DNA of 64,000 nt, taken from contig RDEW01000006.1 of NCBI GenBank assembly GCA_011109175.1, forward strand, positions 1,113,989 through 1,177,988. The letters run 5' to 3'. Shown here piece by piece: positions 12,061 to 21,201 of this stretch. Positions within the stretch are counted from its first letter, which is position 1. Each line of letters starts with the position of its first letter. A model generated the notes under the pieces. It worked only from the letters and a program-made list of their open reading frames with translations. It was not told where the DNA came from and ran no database searches. The DNA is from Dicyema japonicum (Eukaryota > Dicyemida > Rhombozoa > Dicyemidae). The position numbers were made by a program, and so were the translations under genes.

Positions 12061-12589
12061 GTACAAATTACTCAAATAAAAATACCATTTCGTGCTTATT
12101 GCGATGGAGACTTCCGGGGTCGTGTGAGAGATGACGGTCGCCTTCTATCCAATATCGGAGTAAGGATCGCTTCGAGGAGAACCCTACGAAGAACATTGGT
12201 TTAGACAGAGGCTCTAAATAGTAGTGATCAGAAGGAACGCATTCCTGGCCTTTTAACTAAGGGACTTTATTGTTTACAATTCTTAAAAAGTAACTTTGTG
12301 CTATTTTGGATAAATTTAAGTATTGTTTAAAAAATAAAGAAAATAGCCTTTTATATAATTTGTCAATTTTGACACAAGTCATATGCCAGGATGCCCTTAA
12401 ATACTTGCTTTCTCCCACTCTATTCCTTATGAGATTCTCCACAAGTCAAGGACTGGACATTTCATTATCTTTCCTTTGGTAGTCTATTAGTTGGAAGGAT
12501 TCGTCTCCGTGATAGTGGGAGTTGGATGCACCATTGTTAACTTCCATCTCGGGCTATCCATGGGTTGCTAAAATCTTAGAAGTTGTACG

Positions 12590-13175
12590 TATATTTATTC
12601 TTCTATTACCCTCAGTCTTTTAGAGTTAAGGCAGGATATATCAGTAATTGAAAGGAGACCAAGATGTGTCTTGAGGTCGTCTAGAAGACAGTGACATGTA
12701 GTCTTGTAGAATCGTATGATGACCACAGATGAGGTGAACTCAATGGACACGAACTTTGCCTCCATCAATGACCTCAAGAAACTTTACAAACTAAGTCTTT
12801 TTATGGAATTAGTATAAATCGTGGATCGTTTTGATGCTTGGCTTCGTTTCGGGGATGGTTTGAAGAATTCAAAATTTACCCGGAGTTTTACATATGCTAG
12901 GGATCGTAGTTGAAGTAGCCTTTGACTGGGAGAATTTTTGATTCTTAATGTAGATGGTCAATTTGAGATGTTTTAGAGAGAATTGTTCTTAGGTTCGTTA
13001 TTGATAAACAGGAACCTTGGGAAAAAGCATAATTCATAATTGTGATAAATTGCTTGTAGATAGTTAAGATCCCCTTGCTTCTGGTTAGTCGGTAAGCTTG
13101 ATGGATGTGTTTAATAAGTCGGAGAAAGAGAACATAATCTTGAGTAAATCCATTAGGTAGGTGTGTAGACATAAT
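12590..13175 (-). mobile_element. LINE C-terminal remnant (Jockey-like)
   Basis: The minus strand reads AYRLTRSKGILTIYKQFITI followed by MNYAFSQGSCLSITNLRTIL, the region after the RT palm in Jockey/CR1-type proteins (usually 'iYkqfvrP.mtYaspaW'). Stops and frame changes run through the rest, including ESKILPVKGYF in another frame. Inactive. Confidence 0.6.
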
Positions 13176-13282
13176 AGATGGGCAGAGTAGCCATAAAAGA
13201 CAAGTGAAATAAACATAAATCTACAATAAAGACACCACGTGACAAATCGTTAAATGAAAAACCAATGATTAGAAAATGTTAA

Positions 13283-13858
13283 TTAAGAAAATTGAATATA
13301 TTTGAGGATAGAAGAATTATTTTTTGCTCCAATAATAAATTCGTTCAAGGATATTTCTCCGTCACCGTTATCATCTAATTTTTTGAAAATGTCCTTAGCA
13401 ATTTCTATGGGGGTCTTATCATCATCAGTGTCTCCTGTCAATTCATAAACCGCCTGAAATGGTAAGAACACGGATATTACAGTGACAATGGTTATCATTT
13501 CATTTTCCGTGATGAATCCGTCATTATCAATGTCGTGAAGACCGAAAGCCCACCTGAGTTTCTTATCAACGTCATCACAACGAGACATGTACATAGCAAT
13601 AGTAAATTCCTTAAAGTCAATAAAACCGTCGTTGTTTTTGTCAATGTGATTAAATAAATATTTTGAAAATTTAGTTGGATCTCCATTCGGGAAGAAGACT
13701 CTATACATTGTGTTGAATCCCTCAGAAGTCAGTTTTCCACTGGGACAGTTTTCAAGGAATGCTTGGTGGAATACCTGTAATTCCTTCTTTGAAAAGGAAG
13801 TGAACTCTTCCAGTTCTCGTTTCATGGAGTAAGTTAATTTAGTATTATTATTTCCCAT
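13283..13858 (-). CDS. Neuronal calcium sensor family EF-hand protein
   Basis: A small calcium sensor of the NCS/recoverin/visinin family. It begins MGNNNTKL, so Gly2 is a likely N-myristoylation site for membrane targeting. The order is EFTSFSKKELQVFHQAFL, a degenerate first EF-hand containing CPSGKL as in the family, then loops DKNNDGFIDFKEF, DIDNDGFITENEM and DDNGDGEISLNEF. The reading is open throughout as 191 codons, but it contains a 27-bp GT-AG intron at 13454-13480 that is a multiple of three and has no stop. Removing it turns an odd insertion into ITIVTAVYELTGDT, the family's usual helix, giving 182 aa. The stop is at 13283. Subfamily (NCS-1, hippocalcin or VILIP) is not decided. Confidence 0.93.
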   Translation of the reverse strand: MGNNNTKLTYSMKRELEEFTSFSKKELQVFHQAFLENCPSGKLTSEGFNTMYRVFFPNGDPTKFSKYLFNHIDKNNDGFIDFKEFTIAMYMSRCDDVDKKLRWAFGLHDIDNDGFITENEMITIVTVISVFLPFQAVYELTGDTDDDKTPIEIAKDIFKKLDDNGDGEISLNEFIIGAKNNSSILKYIQFS

Positions 13859-13859
13859 T

Positions 13860-14126
13860 AAAATTGTAATTTACTTGTTATTTTAAATCAGTATAATTAA
13901 ACATGTTGTTCACAATTTGCGATTATTACATCATTCAATTAGGTTGTATTATCATTTACCTCATTTTCATAATTCACATCAACTATTATATCATCATATA
14001 CCAGAGATTGTCAAGAGACAATTTCTAGTGTCCCGCCAGGCAAATACAAATTTAAATAAATGGTTTCTAGCAAATAGACATTTTACTTCCAAGCATCCCG
14101 ACTATTCCAAAAATCTGTGGATTATT
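13860..14126. other. Intergenic, upstream of calcium sensor
   Basis: AT-rich DNA between the calcium-sensor start and the 3' end of a minus-strand LINE. No exon was recognised. It is the likely promoter side of the calcium-sensor gene. Confidence 0.3.
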
Positions 14127-15540
14127 TTATGCATTATTTTGTTCTGATCCAATTAACCTTTTTGCAGTCTCCTCGATTGCGGACAGTTTCAATGAGGAGG
14201 ATCGTGAGATCTGCATTGCCCATGAAGGACTTGCATACGTCATCGTTGGTCGGATAAATTGTTCATAAAACGTGGCAAGGCCACCAGTTTGGTCTCTAAG
14301 TGTTTTTGAGAGCACTTTTAAAATTCACATTTTCTTCAGAGCAGAAGTTACTTTGTTTTCAACATGTCGGGTGAAGGTGAGTCCCTGATCAAAGGTTACT
14401 CCAGAATCTTCGGTGTTTTGTTAATAGGAACAGCTTCGTTCTTCATAAAGACTTTTGGTTCCTCCAGAGTAGTTGGTCCGGTTCTGTGTCTCCCACAAGA
14501 CCACCGCTCCGTCATTCTGAAAGCCTTCTTTTGAACGTCCTCAATTTTCTTAGTGTTCGTCTATGATAAAGAAGGTCCCCACGAAGCACACGCGTACGAG
14601 AAGCATGGTTCGATGTATTGCTTGTAAATGTTCATCAAGACTGGGTGGGTACATGTCTTTCATATTCCAGATAAACATTTTAATACATTGATCCTCTTCT
14701 CGCACTTCAGAACAATGTTTGCCACGTGTGGTGACAAACATAGGTGTGTATTCAGTGTCACGCCCAGGATCTTCTGACATTTGGTGAAGGGGATTTCAAA
14801 GTTGTCCAATTTTAACTTGACAGTCATCTTCCCCAACCTTTTGTCCGAAGTAAACATAGACGTGACCGACTTTCTGGAATTTATCGTGAGTCGATTCTTC
14901 ATTACCCAGGCGTTGAGTCGGTCCAGGTTAATTTGTAATTTTTCTGTAGCATTTTGGATATCCCGATCACGCGAGGCCAAAACAATGTCGTCCGCATATG
15001 TGAGTAGAACATCGTTATTGGATTCCGGTGTCGGGAGGTCTGCCAGGTATAAATTGAATAAGGCGGGGGATAAAGGAGATCCTTGGGGGACACCGTTTGG
15101 GAGAAGACGTGAGACTGATTTCAGTCCTCCGAGGCATACACGTCCCCTTCGTCCACTTAAGAAATTTGTTATCCAAATTTTAAACTTCCCCGGGATCTCG
15201 GACTGGAAAATTTTCTTTGATAATATTTTTCTCGAAATAGAATCAAAGGCCTTGTTAATGGAACATAAGACTGTCTTCAAATGCCTTGGTTTGTTTGAAA
15301 ATCCATCTCTAATGAAGTTGGTTAATTTCTGTAGGTACGTTGATGTAGAACAATCGCTCTTGAATCCGTGTTGAAAATCCTTTTCTGGTAAGAAAGCCTT
15401 GATTCTCCCAAGCACAAGCCTTTCCAGGATTTTCGATATGGAACATAACAATGACACAGGTCTAAATGATGCCGGATCTTCCTTAGGTTTTCCAGGTTTC
15501 AGTATAGGTCGGAAGTTGGCTTGCTTCCATAACAACGGTA
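14127..15540 (-). mobile_element. LINE X, 5'-truncated Jockey-like element
   Basis: The minus strand encodes an RT starting at the fingers: LLWKQANFRPILKPGKPKED, FRPVSLLCSISKILERLV, GFKSDCSTSTYLQKLTNF, KAFDSISRKIL, LPNGVPQGSPLSPALFNLYL and catalytic LLTYADDIVLASRD. The post-RT region at 14127-14315 reads GGLATFYEQFIRPTMTYASP. The frame is open from 15535 to 14660 and broken afterwards. The copy begins inside RT (5' truncation) immediately beside the palm of another LINE at 15541, so part of the RT core appears twice in a row. Conserved QGSPLS and YADD suggest recent activity of the family. Confidence 0.85.
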
Positions 15541-18150
15541 TTACATTACAATCAGAGGGTTTATGTAGAAATTAAAGAGTTGGAGTGATAGTGGGGAGCC
15601 TTTAGGGACTCCATTTGGGAAATAGCGAGATCTTGATTTGATGTTGTTGCAGAGTACTTGTGCTCGTCTTCCATTTAGGAAGTTTCCAAGCCAAAGTTTC
15701 AGGTTCGGATGGATGTTGGTTTCAAATATTTTTGTTAGGAGTTTCCTAGGGACTGAGTCGAACGCTTTTGTGATGTCCACGGATATAAGTACTGTCCTCT
15801 GATGGGGTTTGGGGGAGTTAAATCCTTTCGCAATGAATTGTGTGAGGGTTGTAAGGTGTGTTGTGGTCGAATGGTTATCCCGGAATCTGCTGGGTCGGAG
15901 GTATTGATTGAGTCTTGTATTTTTTCCAAAACAAGCCTTTCAAGGATCCTTGAGACCGGACATAGAATAGATATTGGGCGATAGAAGATGGTTGGGTTTT
16001 CGGATAGGTCTGATTAGAGACTTCTTTCATATTTCAGGGATTGTATTTGTGTTAATGGATAGGTTGAAGATATAGACTAATAGTTCCAGGGTCGGTGGCC
16101 TAGGTGCTTCAGTTCACATGTGGTTATGTTTTCTGGTCCTTTGGCCTCTGAGTTGTTGGCTTGGATATGGATCTGCGAACATCTTGACTAGTAAATAGAT
16201 CCAGTTATCGGAGCGTTTCGGTTCAATCTTTTTCAGGAATACTTGTGTCTTTTGAAAACTTCTTGTAAGAGATAGACGTGTAGTATTTTATCAGAGTGTC
16301 TGGTTTTATGTAGACTTCGACTTTTCTCTCTGGGGGGATCTTTTGATGTTCTTGATCCACTTCCACACTCTCTGCATTGGGGGGTTTTTGCAGAGAACCT
16401 TCGATAGTCTCGTCCATCTATTTGCATTTTCTGCCTTTATGTTATAGTCGATCTCTCTGTTCAATTTCGTATTTTTCTGATGTTCTCTTCTGTTGGCGAT
16501 TTTACCATCTTTAGATTATTTCGTTCACTGATCAGATGTTTCGTCGTTGTGTTGAAACGTTTTGATAACGTAGGTTGTCTCCCATAGGAATGTACTTCTT
16601 TTTCGCAGCGTTTTGGTGGAGTTGAACCATTTCACTAATTGTTACGGAGGGAGTGGGGAAATTTAATAGTCCAATACAATTATCGACGTATTCCTTGAAT
16701 CCTTTCCAATTCGCAAGGCTGTAGTTAGTTATCGTTGGGATTGTCCTTTTATCCGTGACCTTGTTTTGACCTCCAAAAATATTGGATTGTGGTCACTCTG
16801 GTGTCATACTTCACTGACCAATCAATAAGAGGGGCTAAGGACGGTGATGACAGTGAGATGTCGATAGAAGAAGGTTTATCGTTACGTCGAGTAGGTGTTC
16901 TTGTATGAGATGCAAGATCGTTGAGTATACATAGGCTGTGTAGGTCCTCAATTATCATCTTCCCTCTTTTGTCGTAGGTTTGTCCTGTCAGCCACAGTGG
17001 GTGCTTCGCATTGAAGTCACCACAGATAATCACATCCTTCAGTGATGCGAGAGGAGTGAGTCTCAACGGTGGGAGATATGCGTTGACAATTATTATTGAT
17101 AGTCTTGGGAATCGTACTTTGGTAACCAAAAGTTCAAGATTTCCATATCCTTTAAGCATAGTGTAAGCACTGTTACTTATGTCCTCAAACGGAATGCCGT
17201 TGCGGATAACTGTGAGAAGACCCCCACCAATTCTGGTTGTAGGAAAAAAAGTCAAGCGGAAAAAAAGTCAAGTTGTCTTTTTTAGTTTATATCGCATTTT
17301 TGTGATACTACTAGCATCTTTTAATTTTTAAAAATTTTTTCAATACTTGACTTTTTTTCCATTTTTGAAAATTTTTCCCTTATAAATTTTCAAAATTTAA
17401 AGTCCGTAATTTCGTTAACGGACTTGACTTTTTTCCGTTTATAAATTAAGATTTTTATTCATGATCGTTTCATTTTAAAGTAAGCGAATTTAGAATAACA
17501 AATTATTTAAATAGTTAATTTTGGCTAATGTTAATGAATTAAAATGTCCCGCCACAACTAAAACTACACGTGGTGGAAATAAATTCTAAAAATAAAACAG
17601 ATTTTTTCTACTTTTAAAATTTTTAAAATGTTATAAACATATGATTTTTATTTAACGAGAATCAAGGAAAAATTTTCAAAAATGGAAAAAAAGTCAAGTA
17701 TTGAAAAAAATTTTAAAAATTAAAAGATGCTAGTAGTATCACAAAAATTGCGATATAAACTAAAAAAAAGACAACTTGACTTTTTTTCCGCTTACGGACT
17801 TGATTTTTTTCCGCTTGACTTTTTTTCCATTTGACTTTTTTTCCGCTCTCCCAATTCTGTCACGGTGAATTACTGTGAATCCCGGAAATACTTTGGAAAA
17901 AGTTTAGACTCTTGAGTTAGCAACAGATCGATGTGATTTTCTTTCACAAATGTCCGAAGTTCGAGTATCTTGTTCTTGATTCCATTTATGTTGAGTTGGA
18001 CTATTCTGGCTGGTCCAGGGTTTGCCTCAACGTCTCCGCAGCGGCGCAGGCCTTCCTTATTGGTCCACCCGTGAAGATAGGGGAAAGTGTGGTTCTTTTT
18101 TTCCAAATGCCACCACGTCGTCGGCAAGCCACATGACATTATCACCATCG
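15541..18150 (-). mobile_element. LINE Y with 2A-like leader, interrupted by a TIR element
   Basis: Minus-strand LINE read from 18148. A leader (MSCGLPTTWWHLEKKNH...) leads to GDVEANPGP at 18011-18037, a canonical 2A-like motif, followed at once by the endonuclease start ARIVQLNINGIKNKILELR and LLTQESKL. A 615-bp TIR element (17236-17850) splits the endonuclease. It resumes with RIGGGLLTVIRNGI, IIVNAYLPPLRL and CGDFNAKHPLW. RT pieces follow: MDITKAFDSVPRKLLTKIF, FPNGVPKGSPLSLQLFNFYI, ending at 15541 where LINE X begins. The part containing YADD is missing. Several frame breaks show the copy is dead. The 2A is expected to separate leader and endonuclease by ribosome skipping, or to act as a signal-linked switch. 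Confidence 0.85.
17236..17850. mobile_element. 615-bp non-autonomous TIR element (MITE) with 9-bp target duplication
   Basis: Flanked on both sides by CCAATTCTG (17227-17235 and 17851-17859), a 9-bp duplication of the LINE endonuclease target. The arms are inverted repeats of about 130 bp (17245-17375 against 17665-17790), both containing GCATCTTTTAATTTTTAAAA-type sequence. The ends carry tandem GGAAAAAAAGTCAAG units: two on the left, four on the right in inverse form. There is no ORF of note in the unique centre, 17380-17660. A 9-bp duplication is typical of Mutator-like elements and 8-9 bp of Merlin; the superfamily is not settled from the ends alone. Confidence 0.88.
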
Positions 18151-18159
18151 ATTTTTACT

Positions 18160-18400
18160 AGGGAGTTTTTAAACTTTCCAGAAAGATATGAAAAGCAGGT
18201 ATTCCAACCTCCAAATATTTGGTTTTAAGTATAGAATCTGATTGGATTTCCAACAGTTCCATTTTTTAGCTTTCATCTGCACTGGAGACATTAAAAGAGA
18301 ATGGTGTGTGAATAATGGAAATTGTTGTTCAAAAGACGATAAATCATTAAATATTTCTTGAAATTCCCTTAACAACGATTCTAGTCTTTCATAATGGGAA
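18160..18400 (-). mobile_element. hAT transposase fragment, third copy
   Basis: The minus strand reads HYERLESLLREFQEIFNDLS, then in shifting frames QMELLEIQSDSILKTKYLEV and IPAFHIFLES. This matches the part of ZBED5-like transposases just before the dimerisation domain, usually 'QMELIEIQCDSILK.KF'. It is short and frameshifted. Confidence 0.6.
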
Positions 18401-19435
18401 AATTCATTACAGTATGTGCATCAACAGCTCTGTGCACGTAGGAAAATAAACTAAATCTTCATTTAATAGCTGAGACTTCCATAATTTATTTTTGAAATAA
18501 AACACGTGATATCATCTGACTATCTCTCTCATCCTGAGAGGGAATAGCCACTCATTCAGGCGGCCGCTGTATGACCTTTTTGATTATCCTACAAAAATAA
18601 ACTTCTCAAAAAGTTAAATCTTTGTAACGTAACTTATTAATTTAGAATTTCGAGATAACCAAAAAGAAAGACAGAAAACATCAAATAGTCAGGTGATCCC
18701 AGTTTCAGTAATCAACTGCGCCATCCAACGTCTTTGATCTCCCATCGTTCCCATTACCGTACGAAAGAGTCTTCGCTCATTCCTGTAGAGGAATCCGATT
18801 AGAGAAGATAACTTTTCAACCAATAGGTTTTCTTTTGGATAAGGAACTCTTTTTTTTGTTCATATATATTTAACTAGATACCCGTGCACGCTCCGCTTGA
18901 GGGCCTGTCGCGAGTTTCGATTATTTGACAAACGACGCTGAGTCTCTTCTGGGAACTATTCCAATAGTAATGAGCGTGCACAGGTGTCTAGTTTTGATTT
19001 AAAGTGCTTAAAAGACTTAAGTATTTTATTATTGTATTTGTAAGAAGAGTGTTTAAATAAGCAGTTTAAAAAAGTTTTGATTTTTACCCATGTGGGGTGT
19101 CTCCCATTGTCCCCCATCTCCGGGATCTCTGGGATATTGTATTAGTGCCTAGAAATGATTAAAGTTGAAAGTTTTAAAATTAGCATTGAAGGTCACGTCA
19201 CTTGACATGAGTGATATTGATCGAAATTTTCTCAGTCTTCATATCTGATTCACTCACTTTTGTTTTTATTTATTCAAAACTTTTTTAAAATTAAAATCCG
19301 TCCATTTATCCGCGAGTTATCATGCCACATATAGCACTTAGTTATTTAGTTAGTGAAAGCACATCCGCGTTACCAGTAGACAGTGTTTATTGTTTCGCTT
19401 GTGTTTTTCGACTATTATTGCCGTTAGCCTTCTCC
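18401..19435. other. Intergenic region with a foldback repeat
   Basis: No coding exon recognised. It contains a shared LINE/SINE 3'-tail motif (CAGGTGATCCCAG near 18690) and the foldback element at 18874-18991, listed separately. Confidence 0.35.
18874..18991. repeat. 118-bp foldback element with 20-bp inverted ends
   Basis: CTAGATACCCGTGCACGCTC at 18874-18893 is the inverse of GAGCGTGCACAGGTGTCTAG at 18972-18991 with two mismatches. The interior is unique. It could be a tiny MITE or a hairpin remnant. No second copy was noticed in this window. Confidence 0.55.
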
Positions 19436-19439
19436 AACT

Positions 19440-20040
19440 CTTTCATTGTCGTGCTCGCCTCCTGATTTCGTCCAGATCGTCTGCATCCATCAATCGGCCC
19501 CAGATCACAGCATAATCCTCCGCAGGTGTCTTGGGAAAACAACTTCTTAGACATCTTCTGAATGTAGAAGATTAAGTATGGCCGAAAAAATTCTTCTACG
19601 GCGGCATTGGATGGTGTTTTTTCACCCGTCCGTAGAATATGTTCAAAAAGGCGCCAGTATGTTCAGACTTATTGGTCCACAATTAGTCAGTCTGTATAAT
19701 TATTGTTTGAGATTTTCTTTTGCCAAGAATATCCAAGGAGTTTTCTTAGTTGGCCACTGAAACAAATCGAGTTGCTCCATGTCTTTCTTTGATGTTCGCC
19801 AAGTACCTGCGTTGTGCATGAAAACTGGTAGGACAAACCTATTATATAAGCGTAACCGCATATTATTAGGAATTTGAATTTTTAGTGCTATTGTGGCCAA
19901 TATCTTTCGTCGTGTGATATCTTCTGAATGGGAAAGTAAAGATCCGAGATTTCGGATGTTCCTCCACTTTTCAACGCGGATCTGCGTTCTTTCAATATTG
20001 GCTATTTCAGTTTTGTCTTCATTGAGCTTTAATAAGCATA
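19440..20040 (-). mobile_element. LINE-A-type C-terminal fragment
   Basis: The minus strand encodes the post-RT region of a LINE-A relative: IERTQIRVEKWRNI and DITRRKILATI in one frame, then MATIALKIQIPNNMRLRLYN, RFVLPVFMHNAGTW and KDMEQLD. LINE-A has the parallel LRIRMYNAFVKPILTYNAGT. It is broken by frame changes and lacks the palm. Confidence 0.7.
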
Positions 20041-20289
20041 TATATAGATTAGTGTAAAAATATTAGATTTTATTAAGAATTTGCGTTTAATCTTAATTCC
20101 GAAAAATTTTTTCATGTCTGCAAGCAACACTCTGACGGCCCTCGGAAAAGCAGTTATGAAGCGCTAATCTCAGAAGGTCTGCGCTCCAGTATCTTATTCT
20201 CTTTGGGGATCATGTGACACGCGTACTTAGGGAACATCAAATAGATACAAAGTCATTTACACTCAGGTTTACTAATTTGCTGGAGGTGG

Positions 20290-20500
20290 TTTTTCATGAG
20301 TGTTCTTTGGAGGTCAGTGAAGGTTCTTCGATGTGTCTGCGGTTAGTTAATTCGAGTAATAGGGAAGGTTGAGTAGTTTGAGTCGGTGGCCACCTAAGAT
20401 ATCGTAATCTCCTCATTTTAAGATGGTCACCTAACGTCTGGATCTTCGACTCCCAATGTAAGTAGTCAAATGATTTTAAACAGCCCATCATAGTTTTCAA
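20290..20500 (-). mobile_element. LINE 3' coding remnant
   Basis: The minus strand reads LHWESKIQTLGDHLKMRRLR with YLRWPP and LELTNRRHIEEPSLTSKEHS. The 'LR.R.LRYLGH..R...RR..G.P' pattern is that of LINE C-terminal regions, here degraded. Weak evidence. Confidence 0.4.
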
Positions 20501-21201
20501 TGTTGAATTTTGATCTTCTGTAGTTTTTGTAGGATGGAGAGTAATGTGATGGAGCAGTTGTCCGTTAAATATTTCTTATTTAAATTATTCCAAATTATGT
20601 AGTCATTTCATCTAATTAGAATAAAAAATGAATCAACTAAATTCCACGTGTTTTGCATCACTACAGTTTTTTCAATACGACTGACTAATTCAACCTAGGA
20701 ACCCACAAACAGACACCTAGTACGTCGGATCAATAATCCAAAGGGTCACCTTGTGAGACTGAATGGGTTCAAGAGTATTTTGATAGCCATCTTCAGAGGT
20801 CTATTCAAACTCCCTAGTTTAATGAATTGTTATCGAATTTAAATTAAGCAATTAGGGAAAATAAATTAGTATGGTTTAGAGGCTAAAAATAAGTTTTTGA
20901 GGTTATAGTTTTTGACAATGAGATAACAAATTTGTTTCAAATATCTTGCATTCGTTAATTTTGCTTTGAACGCCATTGACCTTTAAGCTGTCAGTAAAAG
21001 AGCTAAGCCATAAATCAATGACTAATCCCTCAATTTGACAGAAAACCATAATCGAATTTGATTAACTCCACATGTATTGAATTTATGTTAACGTGTAAGG
21101 TTATTTGCATTGTAATGCGCAGAATCGCAATTATACTTAATAAGTCCGGTAATGGCGGTTGGAATCATTTACGTTGTTTCATCGTCGTTACTATTTCCAA
21201 C
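20501..21201. other. Unresolved 5' side of the MAP3K-like gene
   Basis: The downstream gene's frame stays open upstream to 21058, so more coding sequence may lie here. I could not place further exons confidently. The remainder is AT-rich. Confidence 0.3.

Noticed and set aside
17236-17850. Telomeric or satellite DNA because of the GGAAAAAAAGTCAAG units
   Set aside because: There are only a few units, confined to the two ends, inverted relative to each other and flanked by a 9-bp duplication, which is a transposon structure.
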